Assembly: GCF_014192215.1 (NCBI RefSeq)
Contig: NZ_JACHXP010000012.1
Coordinates: 62,001 to 126,000, forward strand
DNA length: 64,000 nucleotides
From: Halomonas cerina
Lineage (GTDB): Bacteria > Pseudomonadota > Gammaproteobacteria > Pseudomonadales > Halomonadaceae
Reading direction: 5' to 3'
In this document: piece by piece, positions 21,829-29,837 of the stretch
How the letters are laid out: each line of letters starts with the position of its first letter
Position numbering within the stretch: the stretch's first letter is position 1
Made by a program: the position numbers and the translations under genes
Notes under the pieces: generated by a model
The model's input: the letters and a program-made list of their open reading frames with translations, nothing else
Databases searched by the model: none
What the model was told of the DNA's origin: nothing

Positions 21829-22091
21829 ATATCGCGCTGAAGATCAGCCTGGCCCTGATCCTGATGGCCATCGTCCTGAACACCTTTCGCCTGACGGTGG
21901 GTCCGACCATGCCTGACCGTATCCTGGCCCTGGATACCATGTACGTGAACTCCATCGCCCTGATCGTGCTGATGGGGCTCTGGCTGAATACCAAGACCTA
22001 CTTCGAGGCGGCCCTGCTAATCGCCCTGCTCGGTTTCATCAGCACCGTGGCCGTCTGCAAGTACCTGTTACGCGGCGACATCATCGAATAG
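21822..22091 (+). CDS. Na+/H+ antiporter subunit F (PhaF/MrpF)
   Basis: An 89-residue, three-helix subunit with RLTVGPTMPDRILALDTMY. It starts inside the end of subunit E (7-base overlap). It is the same length as the minus-strand MrpF but only moderately similar in sequence, which suggests that the two operons are not a recent duplication. Confidence 0.92.
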   Translation: MLDIALKISLALILMAIVLNTFRLTVGPTMPDRILALDTMYVNSIALIVLMGLWLNTKTYFEAALLIALLGFISTVAVCKYLLRGDIIE

Positions 22092-22107
22092 GCGAATCGG
22101 AGCCATC

Positions 22108-22533
22108 ATGACGACCTTTGTGATCCTTGAGGGCGTGATCTCCCTCTTTTTGATCGCCGGCGGAGCCTTCGCCTTCATCGGCTCGCTGGGCATGACCCAT
22201 CTGCGCGACTTCTACATGCGCCTGCACGGCCCCACCAAGGCCACCACTATGGGCATCGGCTGCACGCTGATCGCCTCGATGCTCTACTTCGGGGTAATCG
22301 ACAGCCAGCCGGTGGTCCAGGAGATGCTGATCACCCTCTTCCTGTTCATCACCGCGCCGGTTAGCGCTCACCTGCTGGCCAAGTCGGGGCTCCACAAGAA
22401 GCTCCCCCACGTCGACAAGACCCGGGGGCGTCCACCGGAGCTGCGCAGCGAGGAAATCGGCGAGAAGCCGGTCCCCCATCCGGCTCAGGGGCACGAGCAC
22501 CTCACCCACGAGAACAAGCCCCTGCACCGCTAG
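22108..22533 (+). CDS. Na+/H+ antiporter subunit G (PhaG/MrpG)
   Basis: A 141-residue subunit with three helices, the family motif FYMRLHGPTKATTMGIG and a histidine-rich hydrophilic tail. It ends the plus-strand antiporter operon and meets hemH tail to tail with only 5 bp between the stops; no terminator hairpin is evident there, so read-through or overlapping 3' ends are likely. Confidence 0.91.
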   Translation: MTTFVILEGVISLFLIAGGAFAFIGSLGMTHLRDFYMRLHGPTKATTMGIGCTLIASMLYFGVIDSQPVVQEMLITLFLFITAPVSAHLLAKSGLHKKLPHVDKTRGRPPELRSEEIGEKPVPHPAQGHEHLTHENKPLHR

Positions 22534-22538
22534 TGAGG

Positions 22539-23612
22539 CTAGAGCCAGCCGGCCAGCTCGTTCTCGACGATGGTGAGCAACGCATCGATATGGTCATCCC
22601 GGGCGTTGAGGCAGGGTACATAGGTGAAGGTCTCGCCGCCGGCGGCCAGAAAAGCGTCACGAATCTCCTGCTGGATCTCCTCCAAGGTCTCCACGCAATC
22701 GGCGGCGAAGGCCGGCGAGACCACGGCGATATGCCGCTTTCCCTGCCGCGCCAGCTCGGCCACATGCTCCACGGTGGCCGGTCCCACCCACTCCTCAGGC
22801 CCGAACTTCGACTGGAAGGCGGTCTGGATGGCGCCCTCCTTCCAGCCCAGGTGCTCGCGCAGCAGTCGCGTGGTCTTCTGGCACTGGCAGTGGTAAGGAT
22901 CCCCCTCCAGGAGAAAGCGCTTGGGCACCCCGTGGTAGGAGGCCACCAGCACCTCGGGCGTCGACGTCGCCGCCTCATAGGCTTCACACACCGAACTGGC
23001 CAGGGCCTCGATGTAGTTTGGATGCTCGAAATAGGCCGGTACGGTACGCAGGGCCGGCTGCCACTTCAGCTCCATCAGGGTGCGAAAGGCCTGGTCATTA
23101 GCCGTCGCGGTGGTCGGCGAGGCGTACTGGGGATAGAGCGGGAAGAACAGGATCTTCTCGCAGCCCTGCGCCTGCATCCGACGCAGCACGCTGTCGGTAG
23201 AAGGATTGCCATAGCGCATGCAGAAGTCGACCAACACCCGCTCGCCGAACCGCGCGTGGAGTCCCTCGGCCAGCTTGCGCGTCTGCTCCCGGGTGATGGT
23301 CAGCAGCGGGCTCTCATCCTTCTCGGTGTTCCAGATGCTGCGGTAGGCCTCGCCGGACTTGAAGGGCCGTCGCGACAGGATAATCAGCTGCAGCAGCGGC
23401 TGCCACTTCCAACGCGGGTAATCCACCACCCGTTTGTCGGAAAGGAATTCGCTCAGGTAGCGGCGCATCGATCGATAATCGGTGGCATCCGGGGTGCCCA
23501 GGTTAGCGAGCACCACCCCGACCCTGGCCGAGGGAAGGGAGGGATGGTCGGCCGGGGCATGGGTCAGGCGTCCGCCGCCGGGGCGCTCCGGTAACGGCGT
23601 TATGATGGTCAT
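22539..23612 (-). CDS. hemH: Ferrochelatase
   Basis: A 357-residue enzyme that inserts Fe2+ into protoporphyrin IX, the last step of haem b synthesis. Typical motifs are VGVVLANLGTPD near the N-terminus, the active-site histidine in VASYHGVPKRFL and the glutamate in SPAFAADCVETLEEI. I use the ATG at 23612; a frame back to 23696 adds 28 residues of no evident conservation. A site like that before the photolyase lies 74 bp upstream, so haem synthesis may be light-responsive. Haem supply also ties it to the cbb3 oxidase further on. Confidence 0.95.
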   Translation of the reverse strand: MTIITPLPERPGGGRLTHAPADHPSLPSARVGVVLANLGTPDATDYRSMRRYLSEFLSDKRVVDYPRWKWQPLLQLIILSRRPFKSGEAYRSIWNTEKDESPLLTITREQTRKLAEGLHARFGERVLVDFCMRYGNPSTDSVLRRMQAQGCEKILFFPLYPQYASPTTATANDQAFRTLMELKWQPALRTVPAYFEHPNYIEALASSVCEAYEAATSTPEVLVASYHGVPKRFLLEGDPYHCQCQKTTRLLREHLGWKEGAIQTAFQSKFGPEEWVGPATVEHVAELARQGKRHIAVVSPAFAADCVETLEEIQQEIRDAFLAAGGETFTYVPCLNARDDHIDALLTIVENELAGWL

Positions 23613-23685
23613 GGATGGGGCTCTCCCTGAGTCTCGAGCGATATCGCCCAGTCTATCAGGGTCGGGCCCGGCGGCGGAATAAAGC

Positions 23686-23709
23686 TGTACTACCAACCTG
23701 ATTTGTACA
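23686..23709. promoter_or_regulatory. Candidate LitR/PplR-type operator upstream of hemH
   Basis: TGTACT (23686-23691) and TGTACA (23704-23709) are separated by exactly 12 bp; read on the other strand this is TGTACA-N12-AGTACA. It fits T(G/A)TACA-N12-TGTA(C/T)A with one mismatch and is also an inverted repeat around GTAC. It sits between 74 and 97 bp upstream of the hemH start, where a promoter operator is expected. Confidence 0.5.
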
Positions 23710-23759
23710 GGCCTGGATCAAGGCGGCACCCGACCGAGCGCCGGAAACGAATGACAGAA

Positions 23760-24062
23760 TCAGAAGACCAGCGGCATGCGTGAGGTCAAGGGATCCTGAT
23801 AGTGGGTCTCGCGACCGACGACCTCATCATGAGGCACCTGCTGGACCAGGTAGGCGCGGTGGATGCCCGCCCGCCGAAGCTCCAGGTAGACATCGTCCAG
23901 CGAGCGGAACAGCACCGGCTTGCCGCGGCGCGTGAGCAGGTGGCGCTGGCCTTCGACGTCCTCCAGTTCCACCTGATAGAAACGGCTGCCGGCGCTGCCG
24001 ATGACGCGAATCTCGTAGTTGTCATGATGGGCCACGAAGGCCTTGAGTGCATCGAGTTCCAT
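23760..24062 (-). CDS. DUF6482-like small protein
   Basis: A 100-residue soluble protein that I recognise tentatively as the DUF6482 type found in Halomonas and Pseudomonas. Visible sequence includes MELDALKAF at the N-terminus and KPVLFRSLDDVYLELRRAG, predicting a mixed alpha/beta domain; no catalytic motif is seen. A GGAGG four bases before the ATG at 24062 decides the start over the upstream in-frame ATG at 24089. It lies on the same strand as hemH but is separated by the hemH promoter region, so it is likely its own unit. Function unknown. Confidence 0.7.
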   Translation of the reverse strand: MELDALKAFVAHHDNYEIRVIGSAGSRFYQVELEDVEGQRHLLTRRGKPVLFRSLDDVYLELRRAGIHRAYLVQQVPHDEVVGRETHYQDPLTSRMPLVF

Positions 24063-24201
24063 GGGTCCCTCCCCGCAAGCATTCGACATGGTATTCGGGC
24101 CAGCCTGAGGCCACCCGATGACGATCCCGTGATCGTTCCGTGTCCCTGCTGTGACCCAGGTCAGGTAGGAGGGTTCCCACTACCGAACGGCCGCCGGCGG
24201 T

Positions 24202-24495
24202 TCACTGATAGGTGGATGGGTCGATCGCCTTACCCAGGGAGTTGCGATCTACCCACTTGCCAGCCTTAGTCTCCTTGTAGCGAAACACCACTCGGTCGCC
24301 GACCTTGACCGGCAACTCGGCGTCCTCCGTCTGGTAACTGTAGGCCACACCGTCCACCACCAGATGGAAGCGATAGAGATCCGGCATGCCCAGCCACTCC
24401 TTGAAAGGGCCTTCCCGCTCCACCGACTCCAGTTCGCCGCGGGCTTCCAGTTTCGGGGTACGACGGCGGTTGCCGCGTCGAAATCCACCGGCCAT
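24202..24495 (-). CDS. Small basic protein of unknown function
   Basis: A 97-residue protein with an arginine-rich N-terminus (GGFRRGNRRR) followed by a compact domain ending VDRNSLGKAIDP. I do not recognise a family. The beta-rich middle with VKVGDRVVFRYKET could be an OB- or SH3-like fold, which is only a guess. Support for its reality is good: a near-consensus promoter 48 bp upstream, GGAGG four bases before the ATG at 24495, and codon use like its neighbours. It lies downstream of dnaB but has its own promoter. Confidence 0.65.
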   Translation of the reverse strand: MAGGFRRGNRRRTPKLEARGELESVEREGPFKEWLGMPDLYRFHLVVDGVAYSYQTEDAELPVKVGDRVVFRYKETKAGKWVDRNSLGKAIDPSTYQ

Positions 24496-24542
24496 GCTGC
24501 CTCCTGCCATGTCGTGTTGATCGGGATGTCGCGAGGGAGTGC

Positions 24543-24570
24543 ATTATACGGCGCCCGTCCCTGGGCTCAA
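24543..24570 (-). promoter_or_regulatory. Sigma-70 promoter for the small basic protein
   Basis: On the minus strand TTGAGC (24570-24565) and a perfect TATAAT (24548-24543) are separated by 16 bp. Initiation near 24536 gives a leader of about 40 nt. This is one of the best promoter matches in the window. Confidence 0.7.
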
Positions 24571-24575
24571 CCGCC

Positions 24576-27467
24576 TCATTCGCCGAAGGCCTCGCCATAG
24601 GTATCCGGCGCCAGGTCCTCGAAGCGCGTGTACTTGCCGATGAAGGCCATGTGCACCGTGCCGATGGGCCCGTTACGCTGCTTGCCGATGATCACTTCGG
24701 CCAGCCCCTGATTGTCGGGGTTATCTGGATTGTAGACCTCGTCGCGATAGACGAAGGCGATGATGTCGGCATCCTGCTCGATCGCGCCGCTCTCCCTCAG
24801 ATCCGACATCACCGGGCGCTTGTTGGGGCGCTGCTCCAGGGAGCGGTTGAGCTGGGAGAGCGCCACCACCGGGCAGCCGAACTCCTTGGCCAGCCCCTTG
24901 AGCGAGCGGGAGATCTCCGAGATCTCGCCGGTGCGATTCTCGGAGAAACCGGGGATCTGCATCAGCTGCAGGTAGTCGATCATGATCAGTGCCAGGTTGC
25001 CGTGTTCGCGCACCACCCGGCGGATGCGCGAGCGCATCTCGTTGGGCGATAGCGCCGCGGTATCGTCGATGAACAGCTGCTTGTCCTTGAGCAGGTTCAC
25101 CGCCGAGGTCAGCCGCGGCCAGTCCTCGTCCTCCAGCTGCCCGGTGCGCACCCGGGTCTGATCGATGCGCCCCAGCGACGAGAGCATGCGCAGCATCAGC
25201 GACTCGGCGGGCATCTCCATGGAGAACACCATCACCGGCTTGTCGCTAGCGATCACTGCATGCTCCACCAGGTTCATGGCGAAGGTCGTGTTGTGAACAC
25301 AGATGTCCTCGGCGACGAAGTTGTGGGTGCCGTCCACGGTAAGGTCATAGACCTGCTGCAAGCCCAGCGGCGTGATCTCGACGATCTCGTCCCAATAGAG
25401 GTCAGAGTCCGCCAGCCTGGCCAGGTAGTCATCATCGAGGAGGGTCGCCAGTTCGGCGGCCCGGGAGCGGGACAGGCAGCGTGCGCTGCGTCCGTTGAGG
25501 TGAAGATTGCTCCCTTCCGGCCGTTCACGCCCGGCCGCCTCGCAGAGGCTGCTCCAGGGGCGCCTGCCCTTGACCGCCAGGACATAGCGGTTGACCGAGG
25601 CGGGCAGGCTATCACGGTTGCTGTGGCGACGCTTTCCGGCCAGACAAGCCTCGACCTCTGCCAGGCGCGGCGCCTTGCCGAAGATCCCGATCTCCGCCAC
25701 GAAGGTCTCGAGGCTCGCGCGATCCCGGATCTCCAGCTCCCAGGGCGCCTGGGACAGGGCCGCATAATGGTTGGCCTTTTTGCGTATCTTGGCCAGGATC
25801 CCGAAGCGCAGCAGCAGGTGCTGGACCTCGCGTATCAGCTCGCGGCTCGAGGAGGCATAGCTGATCCTGGCCTGGCCGTTGGCCTGGACGAAGGCGCTAC
25901 CGTCGCAGGCGAACAGGCGATTGAGGAACAGCGCCAGCAAGGGCTTCTCCAGCCGGAAGACACCCGCGGGAATGCGCTTCTCCGGCGCCCGTTTGCCCCA
26001 GGCGCCATGCGCCTCCAGGAAGCGACGCACCGGAGTGGTGGCGTTCTTGGCCACCTCGGCATAATCGGCAATGCCCAGGGCCGCCGGCGGCATCGCCAGC
26101 ACATGGCAGAGCCGGCCGAAGGTCGCCTCTGCCGGCATGGTACGGCCGTGACACCAGGCGCTGACGGACGCCTTGCTGACGTTGAGCGCCCCCGCCAGGG
26201 CCTGACCGGTCATCCCGACACGGGTGAGCGCCTCGCGCAGCGCCTGGCCGAAGGCCCGGCGTGAGCGGGCCAGCGTCCAGCGCTCACGGCAGACGCGTAG
26301 CGTGGGGGTTCGTGCCCCCCTCTCCACGGGACGGCACCCCATGCCCGGAAAACCCCGAATCGCCTCGGCGAAGTCCTCTCGCAGCCGCGGGTTCGCGTTG
26401 GTGAACATCGCACAGCTCTGGGTGGTGCCGCCGTCGGCGATGAGATAGGCCAGCGCCTTGACCTGGTGCTGAGGAAGGCGCTCCTGGCCGAATACCGGCA
26501 GGGTCCGGGGTACGGCCACCCGCTCGCCGACGCTCAAGCGCGCCAGGGGTCGCCAGCCGTCGCCGGTCAGGAACGGATGGGTCAGCGTCGTGCAGATCTC
26601 GCGGCCGAGCGCCGTGCGCACCCGGTAGACCGGCTTTTTGCCGTCGTCGACGAAGGCCGACGCCCGTGAAGGCGTGAGACGGAACTCATCGGTCAGCGTC
26701 AGCAGCTCTGCCTGCTGGCACGCCACCAGCTCATCGATGGTCACCAGCGCCCCCGTGGCGGGATCAACCAGCCGAGAGCCGGCCATGATGCATTTCCCCA
26801 TGGAGGGCCGCCCGGCAATGATCACCAGGTCCGAGGGCTGCAGGCCCGAGGTCATGTCGTCCAGGTCGCGGAAGCCGGTGGACAGGCCGGTCATCTCGCC
26901 CTGCAGGTTGAACAGCTCGTCGATGCGATCCACCGCCTTGGCCAGCAGCTCGCTCATGCCGACAGGGCCGCCGGACTTGGGGCGCTCCTCGCTGATCTGG
27001 AATACCAGCCGCTCGGCCTCATTGACCAGCTCGTCGGCGGGCCGCCCCTGGGGCGCGAAGGCGCTCTCGGCGACCTGACTGGCGGCGCGAATCAGCTTGC
27101 GCAGGGTGGCCCGCTCGCGAACGATGTCGGCGTAGGCGCGGATGTTGCTCGCCGAGGGCGTGTTACGGGCCAGCTCCGCCAGGTAGGCCAGGCCGCCCAC
27201 GGTGTCTAGCTGATCGCGACCCTCGAGGGCCTCGGAGAGGGTCACCACGTCCAGCGGCCGGCTGGCCTCCGCCAGGGCGATCATGACATTGAAGACCAGC
27301 CGGTGCTCGTAGCGATAGAAATCATCCGCCACCAGGCGGTCGGCCACGTGGTCCCAGGCCTGATTATCGAGCATCAGGCCACCGAGCACCGACTGCTCGG
27401 CTTCCAGCGAGTGCGGGGGCACCTTGAGCGCCGCGGTTTCCTGATCGAACTCGAGGGGGTCATTCAT
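24576..27467 (-). CDS. dnaB: Replicative DNA helicase DnaB with in-frame intein
   Basis: The 963-residue precursor consists of DnaB residues 1-225, a 501-residue intein (226-726) and the rest of the helicase (727-963). Removing the intein leaves 462 residues, the normal DnaB length. The N-terminal domain (PPHSLEAEQSVLGGLML) and RecA-like ATPase motifs are intact, and the intein splits the Walker A box exactly between GRPSMGK and TTF. Until splicing the helicase cannot bind ATP properly. DnaB is the hexameric 5'-3' helicase of the replication fork. A terminator from the rplI operon precedes it, so it has its own promoter in 27468-27570. Confidence 0.96.
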   Translation of the reverse strand: MNDPLEFDQETAALKVPPHSLEAEQSVLGGLMLDNQAWDHVADRLVADDFYRYEHRLVFNVMIALAEASRPLDVVTLSEALEGRDQLDTVGGLAYLAELARNTPSASNIRAYADIVRERATLRKLIRAASQVAESAFAPQGRPADELVNEAERLVFQISEERPKSGGPVGMSELLAKAVDRIDELFNLQGEMTGLSTGFRDLDDMTSGLQPSDLVIIAGRPSMGKCIMAGSRLVDPATGALVTIDELVACQQAELLTLTDEFRLTPSRASAFVDDGKKPVYRVRTALGREICTTLTHPFLTGDGWRPLARLSVGERVAVPRTLPVFGQERLPQHQVKALAYLIADGGTTQSCAMFTNANPRLREDFAEAIRGFPGMGCRPVERGARTPTLRVCRERWTLARSRRAFGQALREALTRVGMTGQALAGALNVSKASVSAWCHGRTMPAEATFGRLCHVLAMPPAALGIADYAEVAKNATTPVRRFLEAHGAWGKRAPEKRIPAGVFRLEKPLLALFLNRLFACDGSAFVQANGQARISYASSSRELIREVQHLLLRFGILAKIRKKANHYAALSQAPWELEIRDRASLETFVAEIGIFGKAPRLAEVEACLAGKRRHSNRDSLPASVNRYVLAVKGRRPWSSLCEAAGRERPEGSNLHLNGRSARCLSRSRAAELATLLDDDYLARLADSDLYWDEIVEITPLGLQQVYDLTVDGTHNFVAEDICVHNTTFAMNLVEHAVIASDKPVMVFSMEMPAESLMLRMLSSLGRIDQTRVRTGQLEDEDWPRLTSAVNLLKDKQLFIDDTAALSPNEMRSRIRRVVREHGNLALIMIDYLQLMQIPGFSENRTGEISEISRSLKGLAKEFGCPVVALSQLNRSLEQRPNKRPVMSDLRESGAIEQDADIIAFVYRDEVYNPDNPDNQGLAEVIIGKQRNGPIGTVHMAFIGKYTRFEDLAPDTYGEAFGE
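25290..26792 (-). mobile_element. DnaB intein with LAGLIDADG endonuclease motifs and an XRE-like HTH
   Basis: This 501-residue intein starts with Cys1 and ends His-Asn, with Thr as the first downstream extein residue, so splicing residues are all present. Block B is seen as TLTHPFLTGDGW (69-80), and blocks F/G as VYDLTVDGTHNFVAEDICVHN (481-501). Two LAGLIDADG-like motifs, LAYLIADGG at 114-122 and LALFLNRLFACDG at 286-298, indicate a DOD-type homing endonuclease, and both retain an acidic residue. Between them, at 186-232, is a helix-turn-helix resembling Cro/CI proteins (TGQALAGALNVSKASVSAW). No frameshift is seen, so the endonuclease may be functional. Confidence 0.92.
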
Positions 27468-27570
27468 GGCAGCGCGAAACCTTCAGGAGAGGGATGAGGC
27501 CGGCCTATTCTATCCGATGGGTCCCGAGGACCCCATGGCCACGAGTCGCGGCCGGGCGCGCCCCGGCATG

Positions 27571-27601
27571 AAAAAGGGGTACGAGGCTTCCCTCGTACCC
27601 C
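27571..27601 (-). terminator. Strong intrinsic terminator after rplI
   Basis: GGGGTACGAGG (27576-27586) and CCTCGTACCCC (27591-27601) form an 11-bp stem with a 4-nt loop. On the minus strand it is followed by TTTTT. It ends the rpsF-rpsR-DUF2232-rplI operon and isolates dnaB. Confidence 0.9.
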
Positions 27602-27637
27602 CTGTGGCGCCACCGGCATGGCGTGGCGGCGGCGCTT

Positions 27638-28084
27638 TTACTCGGCCACGACCACTACGCGCACGACGGCGTCGACCTCGGCATGCAGATGCAGCACGAT
27701 ATCGTACTCCCCGGTCGCCCGGATCGGGCCCTCGGGCATACGCACTTCGCTCTTGGCCACTTCGATGCCGGCGGAGGAGATGGCGTCGGCCAGGTCACGC
27801 GGACCGATGGAGCCGAACAGCTTGCCCTCGTCCCCGGCCTTGGCGACCAGCGACAGCTCGATGTCGTTGAGCTGTTCGGCACGGGCCTCGGCCTCGGCCT
27901 TGCGCTCGGTGGCCTGAGCCTCGAGCTCGGCACGCTGGGCCTGGAAGGCGGCGATGTTGTCCTTGGTCGCCGGCACGGCCAGGCCGTAGGGGACCAGGTA
28001 GTTGCGGCCATAGCCGGGCTTGACGGTGACCTGGTCACCCAGATCGCCCAGCTTGCCAATCTTGTCGAGCAGAATGACATCCAT
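27638..28084 (-). CDS. rplI: 50S ribosomal protein L9
   Basis: A 148-residue ribosomal protein with the L9 N-terminal signature [19 protein letters not shown] and [16 protein letters not shown], a long charged connecting helix (about 41-75) and a C-terminal RNA-binding domain. L9 binds 23S rRNA at the base of the L1 stalk. The start is at 28084, where the conserved N-terminus begins; an upstream in-frame ATG at 28126 overlaps the DUF2232 gene and is rejected. Last gene of the operon before a strong terminator. Confidence 0.97.
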   Translation of the reverse strand: MDVILLDKIGKLGDLGDQVTVKPGYGRNYLVPYGLAVPATKDNIAAFQAQRAELEAQATERKAEAEARAEQLNDIELSLVAKAGDEGKLFGSIGPRDLADAISSAGIEVAKSEVRMPEGPIRATGEYDIVLHLHAEVDAVVRVVVVAE

Positions 28085-28100
28085 TCTCGTAAACCTCTTG

Positions 28101-28952
28101 TCAGTCGCTGCGGCCGAGCCGTGCACGGAAGTCCGCGAACGAGTCGATCAGGGCCGCAAGCAGCACGATGAGAATCATGGGCCAGGTGGTGATCAGCAAC
28201 ACGTAGAAGGCGACCAGCCACAACCCGTTCATTCCCTTCACTCCGATTACACCATGTACCAGCGCGATGCCGGCCACCAGCAGGGGAATCCAGGCCAGCA
28301 TGCCCAGGGCCGGGAGGCCGAACAGGACCCCGACGACACCCAGCAGCACCAGCAGGGCAAGCTCCCGGGGCGCCAGTCGCAGGGCATGGAACTCCTCGCG
28401 GAAGCCGCCAGGGTTATAGAGCCCGGCCTGCCAGCTGCGCGCCAGTGCCAGGCAGGCCACCCCGGCCAGCAGCACGACCAGGCCGGTTACGCCGCTGACC
28501 ATCAGCCCGGCAAGGCGCTCGGTGTCCATCCCCTGGCGGGAGAACTCCTTGAGCATCGCCGCGACCTCCGGCGAGCCCTGACGCAACTGCTCCAGCAGGG
28601 GACCGGCGCCTCCTGGCGGCAGGAAGATACCTAGCTGGATCATCACCGCCCCGGCCAGGGCCCCGATGATCAGCGCCTCGCCCCAGCGCAGCCGGGCCCT
28701 GAGCACCACGGCCATCAACACCACCAGCAGGAGACTGGAGAGCGGGATGACATCGCCCTGGGTCCACCACCAGCCGGCAGGTAGCGCGGCGGCGATGATC
28801 ACCGGCAAGGCCGGCGCCAGACCGCGGCGCAACGTGACCAGGGCAGCGATGGCCGCCCCCAGCCAGAACAGCCAGGGCACCAGCGTGGACACGGCCGCCC
28901 CGACCGCGGCCTGGGGCGTGCCGCGCATCATCAGGCGGGCAACGGGCAGCAT
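28101..28952 (-). CDS. DUF2232 family membrane protein
   Basis: A 283-residue inner-membrane protein with about eight hydrophobic segments. It is placed between rpsR and rplI, the usual location of DUF2232 (YybS-like) proteins in gammaproteobacteria. The function is unknown; linkage to ribosomal protein genes is conserved but unexplained. Two start codons are adjacent (GTG at 28955, ATG at 28952), both without a strong ribosome site, so translation may depend on coupling to rpsR 10 bp upstream. Confidence 0.88.
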   Translation of the reverse strand: MLPVARLMMRGTPQAAVGAAVSTLVPWLFWLGAAIAALVTLRRGLAPALPVIIAAALPAGWWWTQGDVIPLSSLLLVVLMAVVLRARLRWGEALIIGALAGAVMIQLGIFLPPGGAGPLLEQLRQGSPEVAAMLKEFSRQGMDTERLAGLMVSGVTGLVVLLAGVACLALARSWQAGLYNPGGFREEFHALRLAPRELALLVLLGVVGVLFGLPALGMLAWIPLLVAGIALVHGVIGVKGMNGLWLVAFYVLLITTWPMILIVLLAALIDSFADFRARLGRSD

Positions 28953-28964
28953 CACGCTAGACGC

Positions 28965-29192
28965 TTACTGGTGGCTGTCGGTGTAGGGCAGCAGGGCCAG
29001 GTAACGCGCGCGCTTGATGGCGGTGGACAGCTGGCGCTGGTAACGGGCCTTGGTCCCGGTGATGCGGCTGGGAACGATCTTGCCGGTCTCGGTGATATAG
29101 GACTTGAGCGTATCCAGGTCCTTGTAGTCGATCTGCTTCACGCCTTCAGCGGTGAAACGGCAGAACTTGCGGCGACGGAAAAAGCGTGCCAT
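28965..29192 (-). CDS. rpsR: 30S ribosomal protein S18
   Basis: A 75-residue ribosomal protein starting [18 protein letters not shown], with the S18 core motif [20 protein letters not shown]18 binds 16S rRNA of the platform as a heterodimer with S6, whose gene lies 33 bp upstream in the same operon. One cysteine (CRF) is present near the N-terminus. Length is identical to that of E. coli S18. Confidence 0.98.
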   Translation of the reverse strand: MARFFRRRKFCRFTAEGVKQIDYKDLDTLKSYITETGKIVPSRITGTKARYQRQLSTAIKRARYLALLPYTDSHQ

Positions 29193-29225
29193 GGAGAAGA
29201 CTCCTTAAGACGTGCGATGGGTGGC

Positions 29226-29600
29226 TCAGGCGGATTCGGCGGTACGTGACGGCTTCTCGTCACGACGGGCGCGTTTGTCTTCCGCCGGCTTCATCATCGG
29301 CGAGGCCTCGGTGATGGCTTCCTTGCAGCGCACGACCAGGCTGCGGATGATGGCATCGTTGAAGCGGAAGATGTTCTCGATCTCGTCGAGGGTCTCGCCG
29401 CTGCACTCGACGTTCATCAGCACGTAGTGAGCCTTGTGGATCTTGTTGATCGGGTAGGCCAGGTGACGTCGGCCCCAATCCTCGAGGCGATGGAGGGTGC
29501 CGCCATTCTCGGTGACGAGGCTGGTATAGCGCTCGACCATGGCCGGAACCTGCTCGCTCTGGTCCGGGTGGACCATGAAGACGATCTCGTAGTGACGCAT
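29226..29600 (-). CDS. rpsF: 30S ribosomal protein S6
   Basis: A 124-residue ribosomal protein starting [18 protein letters not shown], with [19 protein letters not shown] in the middle. The C-terminal tail is rich in acidic and basic residues but lacks the long run of glutamates that RimK adds in some bacteria. S6 pairs with S18 on the 30S platform. It is the first gene of the rpsF-rpsR-DUF2232-rplI operon. GGAGACCCC precedes the ATG. Confidence 0.97.
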   Translation of the reverse strand: MRHYEIVFMVHPDQSEQVPAMVERYTSLVTENGGTLHRLEDWGRRHLAYPINKIHKAHYVLMNVECSGETLDEIENIFRFNDAIIRSLVVRCKEAITEASPMMKPAEDKRARRDEKPSRTAESA

Positions 29601-29684
29601 GGGGTCTCCTTGCGGTTTGGCAGCTTCCGGTGGAGGCGCCTGTGCGCTCCAGGGGAAGCAAGGAGGTGATTGTCAGAAGACAGA

Positions 29685-29710
29685 AAGGCCCGCTCGCAGG
29701 ACGAGCGGGC
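29685..29710 (-). terminator. Hairpin between rlmB and rpsF
   Basis: GCCCGCTCG (29688-29696) and CGAGCGGGC (29702-29710) form a 9-bp stem with a 5-nt loop, followed on the minus strand by the T-rich CCTTTCTGTCTT. It lies 126 bp beyond the rlmB stop and about 88 bp before rpsF, and most likely terminates the rnr-rlmB transcript. Confidence 0.75.
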
Positions 29711-29744
29711 GCCAGTATTCTAAAGATTGCGCGCCGGAGGCGCA

Positions 29745-29837
29745 AGCGCCGAGCGCCCCAGGATGATGCCACCAGTCATGCTGCCATCAGCTTTCTCACC
29801 TCGGCACCAGCCGCCCGTCACTGAGCGGCTGGGCGCT
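29745..29837. repeat. Inverted-repeat-bounded intergenic element, copy B
   Basis: The words AGCGCCGAGCGCC (29745-29757), ATGATGCCAC (29763-29772) and GCGGCTGGGCGCT (29825-29837) are exact matches to copy A at 1375-1504, in the same order and orientation, but with a shorter centre (80 bp between arm starts instead of 117). The right arm contains the rlmB stop codon, and further GGCGCT units run back into the last codons of rlmB. Confidence 0.55.
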
